DNA of 64,000 nucleotides from Doryteuthis pealeii. Taxonomy: Eukaryota > Mollusca > Cephalopoda > Myopsida > Loliginidae. Below are positions 28,601 to 41,773 of this stretch, piece after piece; the first letter of the stretch is position 1, and every line of letters begins with the position of its first letter. The position numbers were made by a program, and so were the translations under genes. The notes under the pieces were generated by a model. That model did not search any database, had not been told where the DNA came from, and saw only the letters and a program-made list of their open reading frames with translations. The stretch spans positions 19,705,907-19,769,906 of the forward strand of contig CM042145.1 in assembly GCA_023376005.1 (NCBI GenBank). Reading direction: 5' to 3'.

Positions 28601-31600
28601 CCTTCAGCCAATCCATTCTACAGCCTTCTTTAGGTATACAATCCAATCCGTAAGGAAAGAGAAAGGGCTGCCTTTCTTTTCCTTTTTTTAAATAGAATTT
28701 TAAAATATAACAAACAAAAAACAAAAACAACTGAAAATTCTACTGGTGGGCTTTTTAGATGTTTATATTAACCGTTTGCCATCTGAAAATTCTACTGGTG
28801 GGCTTTTTAGATGTTTATATTAACCATTTGCCATCGACATATGAAAAGTTTCCAAGTAATCATACTAATCTAAGTCCTTGATTTAGTTATATCTAAAAAC
28901 AATTTGCATAAGTTAGATTTTTAAATGTCTTTCTGGGATACAAAAATCTTGAAACAAAGTTGGCAGCGGCCTAATGTCAGCATCAGCTGGACAGCGAAGA
29001 AGTCTATCCCCTTTTCACTAGCGCTAAACCGAGGAGATTGTTTTTGCTAAGGTGAAGCGCCACACCGACTATCATCAGCTCCCAACTTTATTGCACAGAT
29101 CAAATAAGCCAAGCTGTGCTCTACTCATGTACTGAGTTGGCAGGGATTGCTATCAAATCCACAACCCAGAAATGGCAAATAAGTAAAGTTGGCAGAGTGG
29201 CCTATTGTTGTTAACAGCCAGACATGAAGGAGCCTATCCCTTTTCACTAGTACTAGACTAAAAAGATTGTTTTTGCTGAGGTGGAGTGCTACACCTACCG
29301 TCACTCATGTACTGAGTTGGCAGGGATTGCTATCAAATCCACAACCCAGAAATGGCAAATAAGTAAAGTTGGCAGAGTGGCCTATTGTTGTTAACAGCCA
29401 GACATGAAGGAGCCTATCCCTTTTCACTAGTACTAGACTAAAAGATTGTTTTTGCTGAGGTGGAGTGCTACACCTACCGTCACTCATGTACTGAGTTGGC
29501 AGGGATTGCTATCAAATCCACAACCCAGAAATGGCAAAGTTGGCAGAGTGGCCTATTGTTGTTAACAGCCAGACATGAAGGAGCCTATCCCCTTTTCACT
29601 AGTACTAGACTAAAAAGATTGTTTTTGCTGAGGTGGAATGCTACACCTACCGTCACTCATGCACTGAGTTGGCAGGGATTGCTATCAAATCCACAACCCA
29701 GAAATGGCAAATAAGTAAGTTGGCAGAGTGGCCTATTGTTGTTAACAGCCAGACATGAAGGAGCCTATCCCCTTTTCACTAGTACTAGACTAAAAAGATT
29801 GTTTTTGCTGAGTGGAGTGCTACACCTACCGTCACTCATGTACTGAGTTGGCAGGGATTGCTATCAAATCCACAACCCAGAAATGGCAAAGTTGGCAGAG
29901 TGGCCTATTGTTGTTAACAGCCAGACATGAAGGAGCCTATCCCCTTTTCACTAGTACTAGACTAAAAAGATTGTTTTTGCTGAGGTGGAATGCTACACCT
30001 ACCGTCACTCATGCACTGAGTTGGCAGGGATTGCTATCAAATCCACAACCCAGAAATGGCAAATAAGTAAAATTGGCAGAGTGGCCTATTGTCGGTAACA
30101 GCCAGACATGAAGGAGCCTATCAACTTTTCACTAGTACTAGACTAAAAAGATTGTTTTTGCTGAGGTGGAGTGCTACAACTACCGTCACCACCCAGATGC
30201 TTTACTGCACACATCAGATAATACAAGCTATACTACTCATGTGTCGAGTTGACAGGGACCAGTATCAAACCCTGAATCTTGCAATTTCTAGGCGGGTACT
30301 CTACCGACTGAGCTAAACCGGCTCCACAATTCTTTTTCAAACGTATCAATTGTTATGTTAAATAAGTGTCAATAGGGCTGGTTTAGCTCATTCGGTAGAG
30401 TGTCCGACTAGGAACTACAAGGTTCCGGGTTCAATACCGGCCCTCGCCAACTCAGCGTATGAGTAGCACAAGGATCTGTACAGTAAAGTGAAGAGCTGAT
30501 AGTAGGTGTGGCACTCCGCCTCGGATGCCAAAACAATCTCCTTGGACTAGTGCTAGTAAAAAGGGGATAGACTCCCTCGCTGTCTGGCTGATACCACTTT
30601 AGGCCACCCTGACGACTTTACTTATGGCTTTTGTATAAAACCATAAATCAATTACTTGAACGTCTTGAGGTTTAAAATTGGCCGGTTGGTTTGGTTTGGT
30701 TTTATGGCATATTAACCCTTTTCAGGTCATTTAATGCTGAATCAAGTCATTTTGATATGTGGTTACTAACACTACCTGCTGTTGCTTAAATAATCACCCA
30801 TCTTAGTATTTAACAGGCTCATCGCTGCTTAAGTTCGAGAACCGGTACTTGACCGTAAATGCAGATTTAAAGAAAAAGAGTTTTGTTAAGATGGCAGAGA
30901 AGAAGAGAAATGATTTACTAAGTTTAACTACAGCAGAAAATAATGGCAAGAATCTGCTGTAAAAGTAACCTTTACCAATCACGGAAAAATATCACTTCAT
31001 ATGGAAACAGAAGAATATAAAAGAAAAATTACTAGTAGGGTAATTCCATGTCAAATCATCCAGAAAAAAAGTAAATTGTCACCCACCCCCTTTCAATTTT
31101 CTTTCTAAAATTTTGTACAGGTGTAGACTATGTTAACATTAGACAATCCCCAAATTTTGAGTTTCCAATTCCAAAAATTGGTACAAATAATGTCTGATAT
31201 ATGTGAAATGATTATAGAAAAAATTGTTGTTGTAGACGCAGTGCCACATCAGGATATTGATCTTGCTATGAAAAAATCAGAATGCATCAATAACTTAAAA
31301 TTGATTGACTTTAAGGCTTTTTTGATAGCATTTTTGGATTCCTTGTGCAAAATGCTTTTATAAACCAATTTTTAAGAGTAGGGAAGCTCTAGAACTCATT
31401 TACAGAGAAAATAGTTTACAAAAAGCCCCCCCCCCCCAAAAAAAAAAAAAAAAAATAAATAAAAAATAAAATTGAGAGCTAAGAATTGCCAATTTTTGGA
31501 ATTGGCTAACTTTATCATAATCCACACTTGGACAAAATTTCAGAAAAATTGAAGGGGTGGGTGACATGGCCTGGATGATTTGACATGGAAGTATCCATTA

Positions 31601-34600
31601 AGTAAACTATAGTACAATCAGAAAATGATCTACAGTTTTATACAAGGAAAACTACGAAGTGTGTCTGAAAAGTAATGAGACTTGTCACAAATAATTCATT
31701 TAAAATCAAACAACAAACTAAATGTTTTCTCCTCCAAAGTAGTCTCCACTTGAATCTAATGCACTTTGTCATGCTTCTCTGCCCTGCTGGAAGGATTCTA
31801 CTGGTATCTCCATTGTTACGGACCTCTTGATGGCCTCTACACATTCAAAACGGGTCCCCTTAATAAGTCCCTTCAGTTTGGGAAAAAGAAAAAAGTCATG
31901 ATTTGTGCTGCCACAATTATCGTCCCTTCCGCGCACTTCCCAAGCTGAAGGGGCTCATCAAGGGGATCCGTTTTGAATGCGTAGAGGCCATCAAGAGGTC
32001 CATAACAGCGGAGCTGAGGGACATACCAGAAGAATCCTTCCAGCAGGACAGAGAAGCTTGACAAAGTGCATTAGATTCAACAGGGGATTATTTTTGAAGG
32101 AGAAAACAGTTTGTTGTTTGGATTTTAAATGAATTGTTTGTGATAATAGTCTCATTACTTTTCAGACACACCTCGTTAATGAGGCAAAAAGTGACCATGA
32201 GATTAAATGCAGAGAAGAAGAAGAATTGGATAAAGTGATAAGGAATGTAAGAGAATCAGCAGATATATAACTGACAGAAGAATGGTAATCTGAACATTAG
32301 CTACATAAATGAGAGTAATCTCCCCTTGTTTGTTTCTCTTTGAAGAAGCTGTCTGTTTTGGTCAACCATTTTTATTTCACTGTAAATCTACACTGAAAAT
32401 ACAAATTTGTTTGAATCAATACCACTGCATGTTTTAACACAAAAATATCATAAAATATATTCTTAATAACAATTAAGTTCATTTCAAATAATGCGCAAGC
32501 ACAATTAAGAACACATTTTATGATATTTTTGTGTTAAAACATGCAGTTGTATTGATTCGACAAATTCGTATTTTCAGTGTAGATTTACGGTGAAATGTAA
32601 ATGGCTGACCAAAACAGACGTCTTCCTCAAAGTGAAACAACAAGGGGAGATTACTCTCATTTATGTAGCTAATGTTCAGATTACCAGAAGAATAAATTGA
32701 TTAAGTGAATGGAAGTGAATGGCTGAGATCATGAAAAACATGAATGTATCATTTCCATCAAGATATCTAAAGAGGCAATAAAATAAAAAAAAATCACACT
32801 TATTAGAGAAGATTCAGAGAAAAAATTATCTTAAATTAGTCTAGTATCAAATTTAAAAAAATAATAAATAAATAATAATAATAATAATAATAAATATTTA
32901 AAAAAAGGCAGTTCCAGAATAATATTATTTTAGTTACCAATTCTGAACACTTACTCTTGTAAGTATGAACTTTTATTTTATTTATTTTTGTTAACAAAGT
33001 GATGATGGCTAGATATCAAATTTGAAAAGTAAATTATGAAGCCAGTCCTAAAATTTTTGGACCATATTACCTTTAGGCACCTAGTATTTTGACATTTAAT
33101 TTTTGTTTGTTGATATTTTAGTATTTAATCTTTATTTATTAATATTTCAATATTCAATATCTGGACCATATTACCTTTAGGCACCCCTTTTTGATTTTGT
33201 TTTTTGTGTTTAAAATGATGAAGTGATCCGAAAAAGTGCAGATTGGGACAAATAAATGTCTATCCAAACCTTTTTGGGCGTTTCTGTTTTGCCATGTAGA
33301 AATGGAAGGTTTTGGTAGATTTAAACTCATAAAAGCTGCTAAAAATATGAAACAAAAACTGAAAAGTAAAATTCACTAGGAAAAGAAAAAAAGAAAAAAA
33401 CAAAAAAAAAAAGAAAAAAAGCAATAAAAAATAAATTAGCATCAAGCTGTCAGTGCTTTGACATGATCAACAACAATGTCAGTGCTTTGATGAGTAAGGA
33501 TTTTCTAATAGGAGATGAGATGCTAAAACTGGGCAATAAAAGATAAGCTTAGCAAAAAATATGATACACGAGTCAAAAAAGTAATGCCATTTTGTTTAGG
33601 ACAGGTATAATTACCAACACAGGAACATGTATCATACATCAAAATGAAGCTGGTCCTCTGTAGATCACATCCCTACTTCTCCACATAGTCACCGTTTCTC
33701 TCAATAGCAATGATCCACCTTCGAATGAGAGCATGTATCCCTGCCTCGTAAATTTCTGTTGACTGTTCTTTGAGCCACTTCTTCACTACAGATTTTATTT
33801 CCTCGTCATTGGAATAATGTTTGCCTCTCAAACCCTCTTTCATGGGGTTGAAGAAAGGCAAATATTTTTTCCAGTGACAAGGAAGTGAAATCTGTAGTGA
33901 AGTGGCTCAAAGAAAAGTCAATAGAAATTTACGAGGCAGGGATACATGCTCTCATTCGAAGGTGGAACATTGCTATTAAGAGAAACTGTGACTATGTGGA
34001 GAAACTGTGACTATGTGGAGAAAGTAGGGATGAGATCCAAAGAGTACCAGCTTCATTTTGATGTATGATACATGTTCCTGTGTTGATAATTATACCTGTC
34101 CTAAACAAAATGGCATTACTTTTTGATCACCCTTGTAGTTAAATAAAGAATTACAAGAAGTAAAATGTAAATAGTGTCTATAAGTAACAACTAAAGCTAC
34201 ACAGAATTTGATATCCAATTGTATAGAATTTAGATGTCAAGTCATTTAGATTAAAAATAAGGCTTAAAATTGCTCCGTATTTTAAAAATCCATTGTGTTC
34301 AACATACTCATATATTATAAAAAGGAAAATTAGTCTAGGTTTTTAAATGCATGATAAGGTTAACCTGAAACCAACATTTTTTAGAGCTTATTTTTCCAAT
34401 GCAGATATCATTGGGGAACAAGAAAAGTTTTGGTAAAATGAGTCAAAGCCTGGTTTATTTACCAAAACTTTTCTTGTTCCCCAATGATACCTGCATTGGA
34501 AAAATAAAGTCTAAAAAAAAAAAAAAAAGTTTGGTTTTCAATTACTGTTACCACGCTTTTAACCTGGACTAAATCTCTTTTGTATAATTTCTAAAAAGAT

Positions 34601-36126
34601 AATTTGCTGTCTCCTATAAATTTAAACTAATTCAATCATTCAATAAATACAGAAATTTAAAGCTGAATATGAAATCAGTGAGTAGATTAAATGACAAAAA
34701 TAGTGCAAACATTAATGCTAAGAAATTGTATATACATTTAAAAATAGTACATTATATTGATATAATCATATAGTATAATAAGTTTAATTAAAATATGACT
34801 AATTCATATGGCACATTAATATATGATATATTGATAAATAATAACATTAAGTAATAAATATGAATACACAAAGTGGATTACTTTTTGTTTTGCCTTCGAT
34901 TGATTAATGTAAAAAATGAATAAATAAATAAATAAAAACAGATAAAATAAAAAACAAAAACCCCAGAAAAACCCTGAAAAGTGAATCTCCAGCATTTATA
35001 TTGCAGCAAAATTAAAAGATTTTTTTTTAGTTTTATGATAGATGGCTTTGTGATAGGTTCAAGCATTTACAGAATGATTTTGTCCTGTAGAGGGTGAAGA
35101 AGGTACAGAGGTGGAGAAACAGAAAAAAAAAAAAAAAATGAATGAAAAAAGAAAAAAGCAAAGAAAAAAAAAAAAAGGAGAAAAAAAAGAAAAAAAAAAA
35201 TGAAAGAAAAAAAAGAAAAAAAAAAGAAAAAGAAAAAGAAGAAAAAAAGAAAAAAAAAAAAGAAAAAAAAGAAAAAAAGAAAGAAAAAATGAAAAAAAAA
35301 AAAAAAAGAAAAAGAAAAAGAAAAAAAGAAAAGAAAGAAAAAGAAAAAAGAAAAGAAAAAAAAGAAAGAAAAAAAAGGAAAAAAGAAAAAAAGGAAAGAA
35401 AAAAAAAGGAAAGAAAGAAAAAAGGAAAGAAAAAAAAGAAAAAAAAAAAAAAAAAATGAAAAAAAGAAAAAAAAAGAAAAAAAGAAAAAAAAAAAGAAAA
35501 GAAAAAGAAAAAAAGAAAAAAAAAATGAAAGAAAAAATGAAAGAAAAATGAAAGAAAAAGAAAAAAAAAGTGCAATACAAAGCAGTCAAAGAAACAAGAT
35601 GGCTGTTATATGGCATAAATTCATAGCATTATAGATAGACATACAGAGAGACATTTGTGTTTGCATGAATGATAGAAAAGGTGACTAAGATGGTTGTAAT
35701 GTTCATTGTAACACATACACACGCACACACACAGGATGGCTGCAGTGATGTCTGAATAAAAAAACAAAACAAGCAAAACAAAGCCAAACTAACCAATACA
35801 AATAAACATATAAAATTGGAAAAGAAAAGAAAAAACATGCAGCAAAACAACAGCTCCAAGCTACGCGTTCATATATGGAGCAGCGTTGGCCCATGAAAAA
35901 TATTGCTAGCAGAAAGAGTGGGGGGAAAAGAGGACAAAAAGAGAGAGAAAGTGAGACTAGCAAGAGGCAAGAGAGAGAAACAGCGAGAGAAGAGGCGAGA
36001 GCGAGAAAGAGGCGAAAGAAGAGAGCGAGAGCGAGAAAGAGGCGAGAGAAGAGGCAAGAGGCGAGAGCGAGAGAAGAGAGAGGCGAGAGAGAGAGAGAGA
36101 GCGAGAGAGAGAGAGAGAGAGAGAGA

Positions 36127-36196
<70 letters not shown>

Positions 36197-39100
36197 AGAA
36201 AGCAAGAGAGAGAGAGAGAGAGAAAAAGAAAAAGCAAGAAGAGAGAAGAAAGAAAAGCAAGAGAGAGAGAGAGAGAGAAAGAAAAAGCAAGAGAGAGAAA
36301 AGCAAGAGAGAGAAAGAGAAGAGAGAGAGAGAAAAAGCAAGAGAGAGAAAGAGAGAAAAGCAAGAGAGAGAAGAGAAAGCAGAGAGAGAAAGAGAAAGAG
36401 AGAGAGAGAGAAAGTAAGAGAAGGTGAGACAAGAAATAGGAGAGAAAGGAGGCGAGACGAGAAAGAGGAGAGAAAGGAGGCGAGACGAGAAAGAGATAAG
36501 ACAAGAGAGGAGAGCAAGGAGGCGAGACAAGAGAGGAGAGCAAGGAGGCGAGACAAGAGAGGAGAGCAAGGAGGCGAGACAAGAGAGGAGAGCAAAGAGG
36601 CGAGACTAGAGAGGAGAGCAAAGAGGCGAGACTAGAGAGGAGAGCAAAGAGGCGAGAGAAGAGAGGAGAGCAAAGAGGCGAGAGAAGAGAGGAGAGCAAA
36701 GAGGCGAGAGATGGAAGGGTAGAGCAAAAAGAAAAATAGAGAGAGGCAAGGAAGAAGAGTGAGACAAAGAAAGAGAAGGCAAGAAGAGAAAGAGAGAGGG
36801 GGAGAGAAGAGAGATTTTTACTGGGGTGGGACATCACTTTATGATGATACCTCTTACAATATTCTGAGACCATAGAGAGGGGTATTTTGTTAGACTTGAA
36901 CGCGTACCTGGGGCAGTTTTCTTGGTTGGCACAGGTCTAGGGCGGCCGTGCAGGGAGGCGCTGACTGATGGGAGGGCCGATTTGGGAGACATGGGTGAGG
37001 AATGGTCAGTTGGGATTGCAGCAGACAAATCATTAAGCGATGATGGCTCAACGCCGTATGACATTCGCTGTGGTTGTTTGGATGTTGGACTGACCGCCAC
37101 TGAGGAGGCATCGTGCTGGTCACCACACACTACTTGTTGTACAGTATTACAATAACCAGCAGACAGATCTGAAAATCCAAATAAGTAGATGTTTTGGTAG
37201 TATGTTTCAAAAAGTAAGTGGTCTTGGTGGTATTGGTTTAACAATTCTCTCATGCACTTTAGTCTTTAGAGATCAAAATGGTTTGTCAGTTCAGATTTAT
37301 TAAAAAAAAAATTTTTTTTATTTATTTCTCTAAGTTTAGTTTACAGAAAAAAAAAAAAAAAAAAGAAATGTGGATAAAAAGATTAAGAGATTTATATATA
37401 AAAAAAATTTTTTTTTAAATTAAAAAAAAAAAAAAAAAAAAAAAACCTTCAAAATTAGATTAAACCCTGAAAAAATATTTGGGTAAAAGCATCAAATATT
37501 TCTAAAATTAGGTTTTGCTTTAAAGTTTTTCTACATTTTGAAAATTAATTTCTATTGTAATTTGAATTTTTCAATATTCTTGAGAGAAAAGAGTGGAAAA
37601 AATTTAATTGGATTCTGCAGATCGAGAAATCTTTTTATTGAAATTCAAAGATTCAATGTAAAAATTGAATAGTTTTAGAAGATTGATTGCTTTTGATGGC
37701 AGGTCAACAGGACTAGGGTTATTCTATACCCAGAGGTTAGGAAATTGCTTTCATTATTTGTTCATAATTACATTTTTTGTGTGGTTGTTTCTTAACGCTT
37801 TGCCAACTCACAACAGCTCTCCTACCACACCCAAGCAAAGTACATAAACTGATGGTTAGTTCATTATAATTGAGCAGATAGACTCAGATTACAATAATAA
37901 TAAGACTTTATTTGAATAGAATGAATTCTGAGGCGAATAGATAGTGAAATTTGAAATATCCCATCATACAAGTACTCCCCACCTCAAAAAAAAAAAAAAT
38001 TTGGTACAGCCGTGGAAGAAATTTAGCAGTTAAGAGTTTTTTTTCTTTCTTTTTTTCTTCTTTCGCACACAGTCCTATTGAATGCAAATAATTGTTAAAC
38101 ATATCTATTTGACCTATACATGGGATCCTAACAGATACTACCACTCTGAGGCAGAATGGACATGGGAGTAATGGAAATGAACGGGTACTCCATATTGTCC
38201 TGATCTCCATCGGTTAGATTTTAGTGTCATGCCAAGATTACCCCTCTGGCGAGAGGAGAGGGGGGTACAGTCAGTGTCTTCTAAATCTCACCGACATGAC
38301 ACTGAAATATCAAATGCCTCAAATTATTTTAGTAATTACACCAAAATATATTTTTTATTTCCCACCCCTATTTATTATTGATTCCAATATGTGCTGTTCC
38401 TTGTGGCTATAGAAATGTTTACCTGAGTGAGTAAAATAAAGATGAAAGAAAACAATCATAATAACTGACTACTAAAACATTAAAGTAATGTACGTGTAAT
38501 AAGTAATTGAGTTACCTCCCCTTTATGTAAATTTAAAGTTTTGTAAAACTATATAAATTCCCAAGAGAACTGCTAATGTATTCAAAGTAGAATAAAGCTT
38601 ACTCAAGCCCGACCGTGTCTGTTCTCTTATTACTACAGTACGTGTTTTCAGAAAGTAAAGTAAAAAAAAAAGTAAAGTCAGTGGGGTGGCTTAGTGTTAC
38701 GTTGCGGGTTCTAATTAGCGATACGTAACGTAGTGGGACCAGTTAGGGATCTATTACGTTGGGGTACCAGTTCGTATTTAACCTTAGTACCTTTCCTTCT
38801 TCGGCACTACTACTCGTATATTCGTACGCACAGCAGTTTGTTTACATACACGGACCCAGGTCTAGCAGTCAGTCTTAGCTAGTCCCAAAATCCTTCTCCC
38901 ACTTCTTTTGGTCAAGGGAAAGGTATCACGTTTCACGGCCGCGTGCTCCTTCGTTACGGCCAATTTGACGTGTTGACAAGTTTACACTTTAATGACTTTC
39001 ATTCATGAGTACGATTTCTTTGCGATACTGACTTTACTATCTTGTTTGCGTCGTGAGTCCATTCATAAAAAGATTTCTTTCGTTGTAAATAGAGCAGACT

Positions 39101-41722
39101 AATAACACCGGGTTTACTTCTCAGAAGTTTATTATGTTCCAAACTTCCTATAACTTTTGAGAGAGAGGGTCCCTAATAATCTCTGTCTTAACAAGAGGTG
39201 TATTTTAACTGGATTCAACTTCGAGTTTTTAGTCCTTAGTAAACTTCTTGGTGAACAAGCTTTTCTTAGCCTTTCCTTATCGTCTTTAGCGACAACAGCT
39301 TCAACTCCCAACTGCCACGCACGCCTCCTGGCTCTAACTGCCTCTGACTCTCGGACCCTCACTGCTCTGATCGCAGACCCTAACTGACTCCAACTGACTC
39401 TTGTGATTCTATTCGCGGGTCTTAAATAGCATTTCTAAATAATATTCCAGAAGATTCTTTCTCTAGAATTTTCGACTTCTTCCTGGACTAAATCGAATAT
39501 TCGATTCTTTCTATTCATTCCAATCTCACTGGTCAACCAGAGTTCACCAACCTAAAAGATCAAAGATTTCTCGGAGTCCAAAAGACTGTTTTTTTCTTAA
39601 TCCTAGACTTATCGTCTGCTTTCTCTCGTTAAAAAGATGTTATCTATCCTAACTACTTTTTCGGTGATTCCACAAAGACCACCCAGCAACTCAAGATAAT
39701 CGGTAGTACATTTTTCTAAGGTTCTTTTCCAAGTCTGGCACAAGGCCACAAATATAGGTGCTGGGCGGCGATTATATAACATTAGTCAGTATCATCCAGA
39801 TAGCGAGGGAGTCTATCCCCTTTACACTAACACAAGACCAGGGAGATTGTTTTTATTCTTGTCTTAGGTTGAGTACCACACCTAGCATCAGCTCCCCACT
39901 TTACCGCACATATCCAAGCTGTGCTCCTCGTATGCTGAAGTTAAATAAAGTTGGGAAGAGATTACATAAAACTGCACTTATTTATTTGTAACCCTTTTAT
40001 ATCTATGCTTAATTTCAAGATTATAACCATTTAAAAAATACATTTATTCATAATTATAATAAATTAAAAAGGCTTTAAACTGCTTTATTATACACCAACT
40101 TGGTCATAAAAATAAAATATAATATCAACTAAAATTAATTAATTTCTTACATATCAAATGTATTTAAAATTCCAGTTTCTGCTAACATTTTAGGTCATTT
40201 CCTATAAGTCTAACATGATCAAAGGGGAACCACTCTTGACTGATGAATTATTTATTTATTGATCTACTAGGGAAAAAGAAGACAGTGTTAGAGTTAGGGT
40301 TTAGGGATAGTTTAATGGGAAAATAAATAATTTATCAGTCAAGAGTGGTTCCCCTTTGATCATGTTAGACTTATAGGAAATAGCCACATTTTAAACGTTT
40401 AATTAACTGTATTTCACAGTAATGGCTATAGTTTTTATTATTAGTGCTGTTCTACATGCAACTATAGTTGAATTTAAAAAAAACTCCAATGTGTAAATAT
40501 AGTTGAATTTATGTATTCTGTTTGAGACTTACCAAAAAATTGGAAATATCTCAGCAAAACGGTTAGGATAATATTATTGAAATATTCATATTAAAATATT
40601 TTTAAATCAATTTTCAGTGCCACTGATGATTTTGTCTTATCATAATAGAGATTGTGTGTCTGTCTGTAACTGAAACTATATCACTACTCAAGTCACAATT
40701 CCCATAGTTATTTACTTCACATTCTCAATAATTTATTTTTATTTAAACTTCCATTATTAATAAAATTGTTTGACATTATAAATACTATTGACCATATCTA
40801 CATACTAATAACATGCAATTGTATTTATAAATACAACAAAATATCGGTTTACAGTGTGAATGGGAAAACTAATTTGCATATTGATATTAAAAATTTTACT
40901 TTAAATAATATGTGCTTGGTATTATTGATTTCTAATTGTTTGGTTTTATCTTAATGAATATGAGCAAAAATCTCTGGGATAAATCTTAAAAGAAATCCAT
41001 TAACAAGAAGAAAAACTGTAATTTTATTCTTCACTCCATATTTTAACTAAATAGTTAAATTAGGAAATTTTAGCAATGAAAGACGGGGGTGATGGAACAG
41101 TAAGTTTCAGTCGTTCTACTTTTCGATTATACACCCCTCTATTTCAAATCTTTTTATCTGCATTCTTATTTAGTTTCATTAGTCTTTTTAATTTAATGTA
41201 ATATTTTATTACATTAAAACTTAAGTACTTGCACCCGGAGCGTGCATATTTTTGCTAGTTCTATTAATACAATAATATTGTATCAGTGTTTTTGTTAACA
41301 AAATAAGTTAGAAATTAATCTTAATTCTATATATTTGAATCTTTTACCCAAGTATTTTTGAAGGTTTTTTGATGCTAGTATATTACTTATTAACCTAAGT
41401 CATTTAATGTGTGTGTGTGTGTGTGTGTGTGTGTTTGTATGTATGTTTATAAAGCATCATTTTGTTGACTGCTGCATTAGGATTCCTGTGAACTCTTTAA
41501 AGATGTCCAAGATGTAAACCTGTGAAGCTGGTCAGTTCAGAGTTCCAGATAAGAACTTTAAGCACAACAAGTACAACACCAGGAAGGCAACAGACTGAAG
41601 AAGCTCAGGCAACACAAGTTTAAAATATGATAACAACATGCACATATGACTTTATATTAGAGATGAGCTAATTTTTTTTTTATATATGAATAAAGGATTC
41701 TTTTATTAATTGGTGATATATA

Positions 41723-41773
<51 letters not shown>

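Noticed and set aside
29188..30071. CRISPR-like array
   Set aside because: Direct repeats here are whole SINE fragments of 171-181 bp in a eukaryotic intron, with no short repeat/spacer structure.
35033..35616. Long Phe-rich and Lys/Glu-rich open frames
   Set aside because: They are produced by a two-letter purine tract; no start context, homology or codon structure.
35703..36873. Ser/Leu-rich frames up to 334 residues and Arg/Glu-rich frames opposite
   Set aside because: They coincide exactly with the GA-only tract and occur in several frames at once, as expected from composition.
39132..39387. Arg/Leu-rich frame in the 38.7-39.8 kb block
   Set aside because: It lies within the solo LTR, where open frames on both strands reflect the higher GC content; no known domain.
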